A DNA stretch of 64,000 nucleotides from Chinchilla lanigera (taxonomy: Eukaryota > Chordata > Mammalia > Rodentia > Chinchillidae): NCBI RefSeq assembly GCF_000276665.1, contig NW_004955427.1:2796004-2860003 (forward strand), written 5' to 3'. Of the stretch, positions 26,989-39,520 are shown piece after piece. A model generated the notes under the pieces. It was not told where the DNA came from. It made no database searches and worked only from the letters and a program-made list of their open reading frames with translations. Each line of letters starts with the position of its first letter. The stretch's first letter is position 1. A program made the translations under genes and the position numbers.

Positions 26989-29780
26989 AAGAAGTAATTC
27001 AATATAAGAGGAAAAATTAGGATGCAAAATTCTTTAACATAGGCTGTAGTTATAACTGTATGGTACAGAGGAATGTTTCAACCTGTGTTTTGCTATCCTG
27101 AGAGGAATGGTTTATCCACATTTTGTTAATTCATAAGAGTAGTGTATGGTTTTACAAAATGCAAGCGTAAAGGATCCAGGTGAGCTCTTTACCTCATCAA
27201 TTACATTACGTTACCCCCCACCTTCTCACACCAAGCCAGGATCCTTCGTGGAACACAGAGCAAAAGACTTGAGACTTGTGACCTGCACAGCATTTTTCTG
27301 CATTTATTACACACCCGGCAATAGAACAAGCTTGGATCTGACTCACAGCAGCTGGACTGCAAAGGAAGAAGCCAGCCGCACCCATTTCTACTGGGAATTG
27401 TTAGAAAGATTTTAGAAAAAAATCTGGCCCATATTTTTCTTGGCTAAAATTCAGTAAAGTTATTCTCCAAAATCAGCTGTTTCCTGTGGAATAAACACAT
27501 TGTTTTCTTTTCCCATTGCAAAATGTAAATCCAATTCAGGGACTGTTGGCGTCAGGTACCCACTGGTAAAAACATGAAAATAACACAAAGACACCAGCTG
27601 CCTAAAAATCATGAAGTGCAAGACAAACTTATTTTTAAAAAATATTCAAACAAGTAACTCATTCAGATAGCATGCTTAAGCCAAGGTATTTTTAGAGTCT
27701 ACAAAGAACACTTGTGCAGTTTTCATCATTTTGTCGGAAGCAGTGCTAAGTCAGGGTGGTTCCACAACACTGTAATTCACTGCGTGGCCACAGAAAGGAA
27801 AGCGAGGAACGGGAGGAGAGAGGGGAGCGGGAGCCACGCATGGAGACCCTGCGGAAGGAACAGCCCCGGTGGGAACAAACTGCGGAAGCCTATGCCCACC
27901 TTGCCGTGTAAAGTAAATGGGACGTTAGGCCACACAAATGTGAATGACTATCCTTAAACCACTGCAATGGTGAAAACACAGCCCTGTTTATCAACTAAAC
28001 TCTCCTTTATCCAGAACCTGTGAAAACAGAAATGTGCAGTTCAGTGAAAGAGTACATCTTCAAGACTTTGCAGTAACTTCTGAATCCAGAAAAATAAAAG
28101 GGGTTCTTCCCCATGCACTTTTAGTACTTAACTGTATTTTATTGTTTTCAAATAAGGTGACAGTCTTATTGAATATTATATTGCTAAGTTAATGGCGATT
28201 TTCTAACATTCACAACATTTCATCCCTTAGCCGCACAACCTAAGAGAGCGCTCAGGCGACCAGGTATCGCCGGATTCCTTTGGGGAAAGCTCTCGCAGGA
28301 AGCAGCTCTTCGGCCCAGTTTTCTGCATCAGACTGAGAGCTCCTCTGGTCCTGTGCTCATCGCAGTGGCCCTGCACTGGGAAGCTGCCTGCCTCAGGCTT
28401 TCCCACCGCAGTTCAGACACCACAGAGGTAGAACGGAAGCCTCTACCCCTAAACTGAGAGGCCTTCTATTCTGGGCTGGTTTAGGCATTCTTTCACTCCT
28501 CCCTTTCACTGGTGTGAAGCAGACATGCACACAGCATGGATAAAGCTTAAGGAAAAGGACATTAGAGAAAGTGATGTTTGTTAGAAATCCCCAATTCCCA
28601 TTTGACTGCTTGGCTCCCAGAAACCAATGGCTTAGTTTGTGCTCCTGCAAAGTGTTTCGCTTCCTGCTCTATGGACCTTCACGCCCATCTAGAATTCTTC
28701 CAGCAAGCACTCCTTCAAAGAGTTTCCATCTACGGTTAATTGGTGACGTTAAATATTTTTATCTAACACATATGCAGTTAGGAAAGAAACACAATCTTAG
28801 GCAGAAATCTTTGGAAATTCAACAAATAAAATCAAGCACTTAATAGTGACAAATACCTTTAGCACTGGTAATGCTTTAAAGATAGTTATCAAGTTAGTCC
28901 AGAAGAAAGCATCCCAGCAGTAGCACAGCTGTGCCTAGGTTGAACTCACTGAGCACCCAGTAGGTGCGCAGGGAATAAAAGTCAGTGCTGAGATAAAGGA
29001 GCTACACTGATACACAGAGAACCTCCTCCCCAGTATGTACTTTGCAAAATACCTGGATGCCCTCAAGGTGTTCGTGTGGCTCACCATGCCTATAACCAAC
29101 CTCACCATCGAGTTAATGCTGATCTCATAAATTGGCAGTCATCAAGCTGAGTAAAAAAGCACACGCAGTATTGTACTTTATGACCACTCTATACCTGGTA
29201 ATTATATCTCATCAGAAATAAACCAAATGTTCAAGACTGTTTTTGGCAAACATGGAGGTGTCCAACATAAAATGAACCTATCGCCTATGAATTCGCTATT
29301 AATAGAGATAATTATTTGCCCTCCCTGTCCTCACTTGAAAAACCCTACAGTACAAAATGAACATTTCCATGTTCAGTCAAAATTTATGTTATGGACTTTC
29401 CCAACCTTTACAATCTTAAGAATATTTTAACTCATTTTATGAGTAAAAGTCTCATCCTATTTTGTATAAGCAGAGAGTATTTTGGATAGGAGGTATGATA
29501 CAAAGGAGAAACAATGAAGATGAACTGATCAACACTACATGCTATTTTCAAAATTAATGTACCAATAACTACAGAAAAACCAAGATTTTCCCAAGATATT
29601 TTTCTAGCTCAGAATGAGAGAAAGCTATCAGTACTGACTCAGACACCAGTAAAGGGGCGGAGCCTGCTCAGTGCCGCGGCCTTGATCTGCACCCACTCCC
29701 TCACTCCTGTCGTGGTTAAACTGGCTCTCAGACTAATGGGAACCATCTAAACCTTAGACATCTGTATTAGTCCTGAAAGT

Positions 29781-29799
29781 AAAAAAAAAAAAAAAAAAA
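29781..29799 (+). repeat. A-run
   Basis: A run of about 19 adenines in otherwise unassigned sequence. No attached SINE body was recognised upstream. Confidence 0.85.
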
Positions 29800-31373
29800 C
29801 AGGATTTTTATACAATTATAGTAATAATATTATTTTCTTGATTAATACACTCAGGAAATCCAAAAGTTTAGTAGAAGCATCAAACGCAAGCCTCAGTCTA
29901 TGCTGCAGCAAAAAAGGATTCTTCTTTCTTTAGCAGTTTGTTTTAAAAAGTAACATTTTATTTAGATGAATGTCTGACTTTAAACTATATTAAAGTTATT
30001 TCAAAGGCTTCCCCTATCACAGCTCAATAACAAAGATGATACAAAATCCTGACTACCAAGCCTGACTTCTCCTTGCAGTAGTCTCACCTTGTTTTCCTAC
30101 TGGGAAACCGGAGGCACAGTTCTTAGCAGATACTTTCAGAGATTCAGAAGCAAAAGCAATTGCAGTCTGAACTCCCAGGTGTGGGTTTTTTCTTAATACT
30201 TTCACGAACTCATGTAGTTCTGAATTTCTTTAAACACAATCCTTGGTCTTTATAGAAGTAAAAATTGCCAAATTTCTTAGTACATTCTGAAAATTTAAGG
30301 TAGGACAAATGTATGCTCCACATTTATTTACTTTTTTAATAGAAAAGTCTTCTTCCAACAATGTTCAAAAATCCAGATTAATTTTATGGTGTGAGTAACA
30401 AGGGGTCTCCATCTTCTCCAGGCTTCTAATCGGTGTCAGAATAGGTTCTTGGGTTAAAGTTCTTCCCTGACATGAAAAAAAAACAGAAAGCAATCCATTG
30501 GAAGAGAAAGAATATACTGCAGTACATTTTTGTTGTACTATATCACCAAGCTACATTTCTAAAATCACCAATGCATCCTATGCTCTTTCTCTGAAGGAAG
30601 ATTTTTCTGAATTATGCCAAATCAAAAAAGAAACATACAAACCAAACCCTTTGTAATACTCATGTAATGCTTTGATTGAATACTAAATTAAGGCCATGAA
30701 TATTTTCTTGGGCTTGGTGCATAAGAGCTCTGACACTAAATGGAAACTGAAAATGTTATGTGGATTATGGGCCTAATTTTTTTCAGTAAAGTCTTCCCTC
30801 TGTGAAGATCCCTCTAAAGTTACAGTGTCTTGTACTCTTTCATCCTATTTGTTTCATTAGATTTTCTTCTTTAAACCTTCTTTGTTTCATGGATTTTTTT
30901 TTGCATATTTTAATGTAAGGTACTTCATCAAAAGAACTGACAGCATTCTGCAAAGCTGGCAACACCTCCTGGAAGCCAGGTCAGAGTTTTAGAGGCATCT
31001 CCATCATGCATATGGAATTTTTAAAGCATCTTACTCAGTTTCTTTAGCTGGAAATTTGTTCCCTGTACCAGAAAGGCACCCTGAGGGAAGGGGCTGCCTA
31101 CCAGAGAAAAGGTATTTGAAACAAAGGGGAGGAGGCTTTGTTCAAGGGGGTGGGTGCTATCCTGACCCTTCATCCACTTCCGTTACAAACACACATGAAT
31201 TGCTCCAGTAGAAGATGCCTGGATGAGACCCACCCATCAGCAAACACTTCTGTAAGGATGGCAGTAAGACCGAATATTACCACTAAATTGTGCTTTCACC
31301 CACTACGCGCAACTAATGTCCACAGTGGTGTCTTTATAAGACAGTTTTTTTGGAACCTAAGAATTGCTGTGAG

Positions 31374-31500
31374 GGGCTGGGGGTTTAGCTCAGCGGCACA
31401 GCGCCTGCCTGGCAAGAGCAAGGTCATGAGTTCGGTTCCCGGTACCGGAAAAAAAAACAAAAAAATTTAAAAAAAAAATTTAAAAAAAAATTAAAAATAT
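31374..31500 (+). mobile_element. ID-like SINE, full length
   Basis: GGCTGGGGGTTTAGCTCAGC, then GAGTTCGGTTCCCGGTACCG and a long tail of AAAATTT units. The flanking duplication is AGAATTGCTGTGAG (31360-31373) and AGAATTTCTGTGAG (31501-31514), with one mismatch. Confidence 0.95.
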
Positions 31501-32315
31501 AGAATTTCTGTGAGTGCTGGGGAAAATGGTCACAATGGCCCCTGTACAAAATGGTTTGTGTTTATAACCTAAAGTTCACTGTGCATTCTGGAAAACAAAG
31601 AAAAAGTTACCGATACTTGCCTGAAATGCATGATGAGTGAACGAATGGGAAGAGACAGAATAAAATTACAATAAAGTTGACAGAGTGAAGAGACACTCTT
31701 AACAAGGCCTGTAATTCAAGACAGACTGCACAGTATTCATGACAAATGTTTTATATCATTGGGTTATAGGTGAGATCCATGGTAACAAGAAAGAAACTAC
31801 GGCACAGCCCCGGCTCTCTAGGTCAAAACAGGGTCAGGGTCTAAAGCCTCCAGCCTTGCTATCACTATCATCTTAAGTACATCACTTCACTGCTCCAAAG
31901 CTTTCTCTCCTCATATAAGAAATATCCAATTTACAAAGCCATGATAAGAAATAAATGAGATTACAGGAATACTTCAATTCACAAATCCTCTGTTTGCAAA
32001 CAATTTGGCTCACAAACAAAAGCATTCAGCAAACTTTTCCTCCCTTTCATAAACTCTGCATGGATGACAAACACAATCACGGTCATCTTTCCCACACAAG
32101 TACAAACGCAGCCGTCTTCCTCAACATTGTAAAACAAATTAAGTTCATAAACCGAGGTACCACCCTGTCTGTGTGGTCAGTCATAAACTTTAAAGAAGTC
32201 AACAAATGTCGGGTATCACCAAGGCCCAGCCCGTGGACACGAGTCACTTGCTCACGCTGGTGGCACTGCTCCAGGACGAGCTGCTGGGGCGTGTGTGGGA
32301 GGAGCGTGCAGATGC

Positions 32316-32399
32316 TTACATTTGGTGCTCTCTCACAAAAGCTGCAAACTCAGGGTCACTGGCATAGAGCTCCAAAACTCTCATTCTTTCTTGAATTTC
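32316..32399 (-). CDS. IMPG2: IMPG2 terminal coding exon and stop
   Basis: An 84-nt coding part: [20 protein letters not shown] then FVREHQM and TAA (stop complement at 32316-32318). It joins in phase 0 to SGLSKE. The acceptor ends TTTAAG and is preceded by an uninterrupted T24 tract (A24 on the plus strand, 32403-32426). From memory, the human tail ends a few residues later, so this protein may be slightly shorter at its C terminus. Confidence 0.94.
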   Translation of the reverse strand, partial: EIQERMRVLELYASDPEFAAFVREHQM

Positions 32400-32402
32400 C
32401 TT

Positions 32403-32426
32403 AAAAAAAAAAAAAAAAAAAAAAAA
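32403..32426 (-). repeat. T24 tract at terminal-exon acceptor
   Basis: 24 consecutive A on the plus strand, T on the transcribed sense strand, ending three bases before the acceptor AG of the last IMPG2 exon. It forms the polypyrimidine tract. Confidence 0.95.
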
Positions 32427-32782
32427 GAGGCCCCATGTGGCATTAGAACACTCTCAACAGTCTTTTCAAAGGCATTGTAACTGTCATAAGGAAGTGTGAG
32501 TTTCTGGGTTTCCCAAGGGTATGTCCTAAGGAAGAACTGCTTTCAGGTTCTGTATGTGCTGCTCCAGATATTACACATACTGCTCTAACTCCGACACAAA
32601 TTTCTAAGAGAGAAAGGAAGGAAAAAGGGAGTGTCTGTTCATAATGGAAAGAAGAGTCCCTAGGTGGGGAATAAATTACAGCTCAACATCGAATAACTTC
32701 TACATCCACACTGAGAAACATCATGAGGTAAGAACCAATCATGAAATATTTTTCATTTCCTCTTGTACGCATTCATTCCCAC

Positions 32783-32785
<3 letters not shown>

Positions 32786-32821
<36 letters not shown>

Positions 32822-32878
32822 TGCACAAGCACATGCACACATGTGCACACATACGCAATAGCAGCAGCAGCAGCAGCA
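32786..32878 (+). repeat. (CA)n and (CAG)n microsatellites in last intron
   Basis: About 15 CA units at 32786-32816, interrupted CACATG sequence, then six CAG units to 32878. They occupy the 501-nt last intron just downstream of the exon 32901-33102 donor. Confidence 0.95.
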
Positions 32879-32900
32879 CAACCAAAATGCAGTTTCGTAC

Positions 32901-33102
32901 CTCTTTGGAAAGGCCACTGCTCTCGTACATCTGTCTGATTTCCTCTCTACTCAGGCCACCAATCACTTCTTCGCCGGCAGAGCTGCAGAAGGGGCGCTGG
33001 GGATAGGGCTCCTCGTACTGCTCACATCCAGCCGTGTGGCTGTCAAATGCAGGGTTGTGCTTTACCGCGTTCTCCATGGAGGAAAGGCTGTCGGGCTGCC
33101 TG
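32901..33102 (-). CDS. IMPG2: IMPG2 coding exon, cytoplasmic tail
   Basis: A 202-nt exon with donor GTACGAAAC. It encodes (S)[18 protein letters not shown], then [20 protein letters not shown] and [19 protein letters not shown]. This is the conserved intracellular tail of IMPG2. The acceptor is a tandem TTCAG/CAG (NAGNAG). Using the first AG gives S-R-Q-P, which I took because it matches other mammals; using the second drops one residue in frame. Confidence 0.96.
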
Positions 33103-34447
33103 CTGAAGTCACAGAAAGATATCATTGATTCAGGTTCTTCTTTGGACGCTCAGTTACTTGGAAGACTATGTGGGACAAGGTTTCTACTGGGAAAGGGAAA
33201 GAAGAAAAATGGACACAGCTGTGAAAAATTTCCACATCAACCTCAAAAATTACTTATTGGGTTCATTATTGTCTTCTCAACTGTATGCAAGAATCTGTGG
33301 AATTTTTCCTTGTTTCATTCATCTTATTTTCCCACAATGCCTCAGTAAATGTTAGTTGTGAAATATGTCTTCCAGTGGACAATTTTGTATTCAACAAATG
33401 CAGCTCCATCATTCCCAGAGATATACGTATCAAAAATCAGTATGTAATCACATAGAGAAAACAGAACTCTTCTACATGGCTGGGGGAAGTGTACCTAGTG
33501 CAACCATGATGGAAATCAGTATGGAGATTCCTCAAAAAGGGAAAAAATAGAAATCCATTCAACTCAGCTATTTCCCTTCTATGAATCTTCCCAAAAGATT
33601 AATGCTATTGTTTTAGAGTGATACATGCATACCCGTGTTTATACCAGCACAATTCACAATAACTAAATCTTGGAAACCTATATATCCAATGGGTAAATGG
33701 ATAAAGTGTAGTATTTATACACAATGGAATACTACCGTGTCACAAAGAAGGGTACACAAGCTATTTGTAGGAAATCGATGCACCTTGAGACCATAATGTG
33801 AAGTGAAATAAACCAGACACACAAGCTTAAATATCACATGGTTTCTCTTATGTGAGAAATCCAAAATATAAACAAAGAGCAAAATAAATGATAGCAGGAA
33901 AACAGGAAGATAGATCTGTTATAGAAGGGAAGGGGACCGAAAGATACTGAGGGGGAAGAGAGAGGAAAGAAAAGGAATGACAAACTAATTTAGATGTGTT
34001 ATGTAATCATTATGTCCTGAAAACATGCACTTATAAAAAAAAATTAAAATGGGGGCTGGATCCCTTCCCACAGTGGCATAGAGGCCCACGTAGGCCTCCC
34101 TTGAGCTGGCTCATGGTTCCCTCAACCCGCTGGCAAGAGTTCCAACGACTCCAGCAAATGTCTGTTCTTCTGCTCCACTAAATACCTCAACTGTCACTAA
34201 AACTTCTAAGACTCCACTCCCCAGGCAGAGCCAGTTCAGTCCTCACCGAGGCTCCCCAGCATCCCACCCATGTGCTGCTCGTGCTTCTTCCCAACGTGAC
34301 ACCGCACTAAACGCAAGGGCCTTACTTCTACTCACTTTACCGCCCTCCCCTCCGCCCAGAGCTTTGCCCAGTGTAGGGTACATGGTGAGCACTAACAAGT
34401 GAGCACAGAACATTTTGTTCCATCGGAGATTTCCTTTCCCCATTCAC
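33103..34447. other. IMPG2 intron with an L1 fragment
   Basis: Intron of 1345 nt between the tail exon and the membrane-span exon. It holds an antisense-oriented L1 3' end at about 33448-34056; the rest is unassigned. Confidence 0.85.
33448..34056 (+). mobile_element. LINE-1 3' end
   Basis: Begins in the last part of ORF2 (GCAACCATGATGGAAATCAG, TATGGAGATTCCTCAAAAA), passes through TGATACATGCATACC and a purine-rich 3' UTR (33920-33975), and ends in an A-rich run at about 34037-34052. Opposite in direction to IMPG2. Confidence 0.85.
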
Positions 34448-34636
34448 CTGAATGGCCTCCCTCCTCCTCTCCTGCCAGGTGGAGCCTGAAGAGCTCTGAC
34501 CAGGAAGAAGACGACGACAGAACAGACCAGGAGCAGCCCAACCACAGAGGCTACGGTGATGCCGACGACCAGAGGCTCGGACACGAACTCCTCGCAGTGC
34601 TCGCCTCGGTACCACCAGTTCTCACCCACGCGGCAT
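34448..34636 (-). CDS. IMPG2: IMPG2 coding exon, end of EGF2 and membrane span
   Basis: A 189-nt exon with acceptor CTCGTTGCAG and donor GTGAATGG. It encodes [17 protein letters not shown], which closes the second EGF-like domain, then a hydrophobic stretch of about 25 residues ([20 protein letters not shown] onward) that is the single membrane span. A basic stop-transfer segment follows ([16 protein letters not shown]). The tail just inside the membrane is Gly/Arg-rich here, while SEA2 and EGF are strongly conserved. Confidence 0.97.
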
Positions 34637-34743
34637 CTGCAACGAGCGGTCACCAAAGCAAGGTCTGAATCGTTCTGCTCATGGTGACAATGCACAGCAG
34701 AGCCTCCACGGGGACTGGGAAAGTAGAGAGATAAATGCTGACC

Positions 34744-34822
34744 GTGGGAAGATGTGGCCAATGATACAGCATTTGCCTAAGCGTGGGCAAAGCCCTGGGT
34801 TGGATCCCTAGCACTGGGGGAA
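34744..34822 (+). mobile_element. Old ID-like SINE
   Basis: Reads AAGATGTGGCCAATGATACA, then GCCCTGGGTTGGATCCCTAG, a diverged tRNA-derived SINE. It lies in the intron upstream of the membrane-span exon. Confidence 0.65.
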
Positions 34823-35044
34823 GAAAACCTAGATATACGGGTTACAGGAGCACAGGCTCTAAGGCTGTGCCTAATGCCTGGTAGGTCTGATAGATCCTCA
34901 GTGATGTCTCTAAAGGACCAAATAAAAATTAAATAGATTTAAATATTCCATTTATTTTTCCACTGAACGTTCCGTTATTATGGAATACTACTATTATTTA
35001 ACATAAATAATAATTCAATCGTTATGTTTCAGTAGACAAACATT

Positions 35045-35170
35045 CCATTTTTTTATCATTCCTCTTTATTTATGGGTAATGAGAAGGAGGCACAGGAAGG
35101 GAGTGAGCGGCACTGGGTGACACAGTCAGTCGGTAACAGCTGGATCCAGAACACGGGTCTTCCAGCCCGC
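35045..35170 (-). mobile_element. MIR-like SINE fragment
   Basis: The complement of the MIR core: GAGAAGGAGGCACAGGAAGG, then GGTGACACAGTCAGTCGGTA and GCTGGATCCAGAACACGGGT. Confidence 0.7.
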
Positions 35171-36062
35171 GCTCCTGTTACCGCGCTAAAGAAACCCTTG
35201 AAACCCTGAGGCGACGCGCTTGTGTGGAAAATGTCTTCAACACCCACAGCAGCAAGGAGGTCCCTGCTTTGCAAAACGACAGCTTCTCTGGATGCCAAGA
35301 AACTGTTTTTCCTCTTAGTGTTCTAGCTAACCCTTGCACTTTCAACAAAAGTGTCTGAATCAGTTACACTTATCTTCTCTGTTTTGGGTATTCATGCCAA
35401 CGTCTGCCACTTCTGACACGCACAAGCTGTCCTGATGTGTGTCACTCCTGTGTGTTCTCAGCATCTGCTCCTCTCACAGCTGCGTAGCTGCGCTTGTGTG
35501 TGGTTGGCAGGTTACTTTGTTTGGCTTTGTTTAAGACAGGCAGGCAGCGAAGGGTGGTCAGACTAACCAAATATGTGCATCTGCGGTGTTCTCATTGGTT
35601 CCACCCTGAATAAAGGGGTCTCGGGTGTACTTAAAGGAAGATGTATTTGTTATCACTTTGAGACCTTTGAATGCTCCTTGTTTTACTTTATTTTGATGAC
35701 TCAGCAGGACAGCAAGGAGCTCAGAGGCATTAAGAATACAATCAAGCAGAACAATGTCTGTTTTTACCTTCAGGTATAAAGTCTTAATTTTATGTCTAAA
35801 CCTCATGTGAACACCAGTGTCTTTATCATCACCACTAAAAACCGTAACACATAAGTCTCTAGTTATACCAAGTACTCTGCATAGGATATATTTAGACAAA
35901 TTTTTGATAGCTGTCTAATAGCATAAAATAACAAAATGAAAAGGATAAATACTAAGGCCTATTCAAATGACCCAGTCTTCACATCAAAATTAGATGGTAT
36001 CTACCTATTACCTACATAATAAATATAATGATTTCCCTAAAATGATAGGTATTAACCTGTTA

Positions 36063-36320
<258 letters not shown>

Positions 36321-37109
36321 TTAAATACCAAACAAGTCAAAGAATGATGCAAAGAAAGGCAAAAAATATGATTCAGATATTACCAAAATAGATTGGTAAG
36401 TCATGTCAAATTTCTGTGAAACTCAGGGTTAAGTCATAAAGCCCTATGGCCCTTGCAACCACTAAGGTTAGGTCAAAAACCTTAAAATCAGTCTTGTGTA
36501 GCTGTAGATCAGAATTGAACAGTTTTCACGCACTAATCATTTCCATAGCCTATCCTGCTGTAGTCTACCCCAGTCTGCATACACTGACACATGCCTGCCC
36601 CACACTGAGACCACTGATGAGGAGAGAGGCCCCGAGAAGAACTGATAAGGAGCCTCAGGGGTGGGTAGAGCCAAATAACAGCAGCCTTAGAATTCATCTA
36701 GATTTGTGGAAGCCAAAGTTAGAAAAATAAACCATTCCAGTATCACTTCAAATCATGCCCACTACTGAATATTTTGGCTTTAGTAAAGGCATGGGGTAAG
36801 GGAAAATGACAAAAAAATTAACTAGGGCAATAGCCAGTCACAACTGACACAAGACACAGACCGTAGATGGGCTTCCAACACTGGCATGATTCCATCACAT
36901 GCTCTTCCATCACATGCAAAATGGGAATCTGAATGGCTAACAGGCAGATGATGATGTAGATGCTGAAAAGGACCCAATAGGTGGAAATGATCCACTGACT
37001 TGTTTATAATAAAAAGTGCAAAGTTTAGCTTGAAAACTAAAGGGTATTTTTTTAAAAACCCAGTCTAGGCTCTTAGTTTGAAGAAAAATTAACAATGTTT
37101 TGAACTGCA

Positions 37110-37645
37110 ACAATTTTCCTTGCTGTTCTAGAGACTGAAGACAAATTTGGACGAGTCCATGGCACACCTAGGATTTAAAGTATCTTGAAAGCTGGTCTCC
37201 CTGAAGCCAATGTAGGATTAGAGAAATATATTAGGTCACACAGCATCTCCTACAAGTTCATGTCCACACAGAGCCTGAGAATGTGGCTGAATGTGCAGAT
37301 GTAATCAAGAAGAAGGTCACACCAGGTTGGAACGGGCCCTAATCTGACGGTTGGTACCCTCACATGCTAGAGGGAAGTCTGGATACAGAGGCAAAGGAGG
37401 CTGTCTACAGTCAGAAGCAGATGTTAGAGGGGCACGCAAGAGTGTCCAAAATCGGCAGGAAATACCCAAGCTAGGAAAAGGCAAACAAGGATTCTTCTCT
37501 AGAACTTGAGTGGACCATGGCTCTGTCAGCACTTTGATTTTGGACTTCTAGCCTCAAGAACATGAGAAGATAAATTTCCAGTGTGATAAGGTACCCAGTT
37601 TATAACACCTTGCTAAAGCAACCTTAGGAAATGAATACGGACAAA
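37110..37645 (+). mobile_element. MLT1-like (MaLR) LTR
   Basis: The layout of an ancient mammalian MaLR LTR is visible in order: GCAGATGTAATCAAGAAGAA, GGTCACACCAGG, GGGCCCTAATCTGA, a purine-rich middle, CACTTTGATTTTGGACTTCT, AGCCTCAAGAACATGAGAAG, ATAAATTTCC, and CCTTAGGAAATGAATACGGA at the end. It appears to be a solo LTR; no internal gag or pol sequence was seen. Confidence 0.75.
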
Positions 37646-39029
37646 CACTGCCAAGATGCTCATATAACAAGGAAACACGTATCCAAACGTACTGACAGAT
37701 GGTTTCCATAGAGAAATGCACGTGAGATTCCACTGTGCCTTCCTAATCTTTATACTCCTGCCTTAGGAATCATTTCACGGTTCTGTAATCAGAAAGTTGT
37801 CTGATCTTGACCAAGAAATGAGGAATAGGAATGTACGTAGATATCCTTTGTTGATGGAAGTAAATTTTCTTGGACACTGCATGTGAAAGAAAGGCAACAT
37901 ACAGGTCAGTCCTGCCTTAGCCCACCTTGACATACAATGAATACTTCCTCTGAGAACCATCGACCGCAAGTACACACGTGGTAGGAAAATTCTATTTAAG
38001 AACTTTAAAACTCTGTGGCCACTCTGTGTGTGAGCGGATTTGTGTTAGGTTGACATGCAGAACAACTTCAAGGGGAGACATAAACGTAAGACTGAAAATC
38101 CAACCAAGGAATCTACATTTTCCACGGATAAAGAAAAAATACAGATATAGCCATGGGGGGGAGGGCCAATGCTGTCCCTATTGCTGCCAGAGACCAAGCC
38201 TAATCTTCTAATCGTATACATAAGACTGCGGTTTTTAAGTCTGTGTCCCATCCTGTGAGCTGGCTGACAGAGGACGGCCAGAAGAGCGTGCCTGTGGAAA
38301 AGCACCTTCGCAGCTTTATGGAGAAAACAAGGCAGACCTGGAGCGAAGCCTGGGATGAGAGACAGGGATCTAATTTGTAGGATGAATTACACACATTCTG
38401 GCTTTCCAGGAGCGGCTCAGCAGAAGCACTGATGAGCCAAGAAAAATGAGAGTGGAGGAAATGTGAAAAAGATCTGTAAAAACAGTTTTATGGCCGCAGT
38501 AACATGGTAGCTGGACAGGTCCGGGAGGGAAGTGGGCCGGAGAGAGGTGACCTTGAGAGAGTGGCTGAGGGATTTTAGGGTCGTTACGCCTAACAGCGAT
38601 ATTTTTAAAGCACGTGCTGTGCCTCAGAGAACCTCCCTCGGTATCCTCACATCATCAGCAAGTATCTGCTAGCGGCTGCCTTGTATTAAGGGTGCTTTGG
38701 GAAAATTAAACACGGGACTAACATCTACGTTCAGTGAACACAAAAAATAATCACAAGGGTCGAGACGCTCGTGAGATGAAAAACTCAGCAGAAGAAGCTT
38801 AGAGCTGTTAAGAGGTATTTAAAGCCTCTTAGAATCCCTAGAGGCGAGGGCTGGGGCGAGACTGACGCAGGGTTTATGCTGTGCATAGGGGGGACTAGCG
38901 CCAGGTCACTGAAGGAAACAGTGACCCTACAAGCCTGGGTGACTTCGCGCGCAGCTGGTACGTGAGCTACATAAAAAACTGCAACAAATGCACTCATTTA
39001 CTGTAGGTCGCTTTAAAAAGAAACATACT

Positions 39030-39105
39030 AGAGGCTGAGGAGGCACTTAGCTAGCACATGTAAGGTCTTGGGTTGATCCCTAGCACTATCACAAAAAAAA
39101 AAAAT
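39030..39105 (+). mobile_element. Old ID-like SINE
   Basis: GGCACTTAGCTAGCACATGT, then GTCTTGGGTTGATCCCTAGC and an A12 tail. The 5' part is eroded. Confidence 0.65.
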
Positions 39106-39114
39106 GAGGTGATA

Positions 39115-39286
39115 GATTTTTTGTTTTGTCTTGTTTCATTTTGTTTTTTGGAACAGGGTCTCATTCTGTAGCCCACGCTGGCCTTGAGCTCGCTATGTAG
39201 CCCAGGATGAACTCAAACTCAGGGGGACCCTCCTGCCTCAGCTTCCTGAGTGCTGGGATTACAGGCGTGCGCCACCACCCCTGGCT
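39115..39286 (-). mobile_element. B1 SINE, antisense
   Basis: T-rich tail, then ACAGGGTCTCATTCTGTAGC, two 29-bp units around GCTGGCCTTGAGCTCGCTATG, CTTCCTGAGTGCTGGGATTA and GCGTGCGCCACCACC. It is therefore in the same direction as IMPG2. Confidence 0.92.
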
Positions 39287-39394
39287 GAGAATTATTTTTT
39301 GTAAACATTATATAAGTCATAATTGCCTGCATTTGTAGAGCTAATCAAATGCTTTTCTGTATGTTATTGGCTTAACCCTTACACTAGCCTTCCA

Positions 39395-39520
39395 AAATAC
39401 ACAGGCCAGGTACTCTTATTCCTATATAATATATGAGGGACTAAGGCTCAGAGATAAAGTAATTCATCTAAGGCCACACAAATGATAAATGACAGAGGAG
39501 ACACAAGAAGCTCGGCCTTC
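39395..39520 (-). mobile_element. MIR-like SINE fragment
   Basis: The complement of the MIR core is seen as GAGGGACTAAGGCTCAGAGA, TAAAGTAATTCATCTAAGGC and CACACAAATGATAAATGACA. Confidence 0.75.

Larger units (their letters stand above)
27900..32315 (-). other. IMPG2: Probable IMPG2 3' UTR and downstream flank
   Basis: The human IMPG2 3' UTR is several kilobases long, so this stretch below the stop codon is likely transcribed at least in part. AATAAA on the minus strand occurs at about 30323-30328, 29957-29962 and 28138-28143; I cannot tell which is used. An ID SINE at 31374-31500 interrupts the region. The end given here is an inference. No other gene is visible. Confidence 0.35.
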
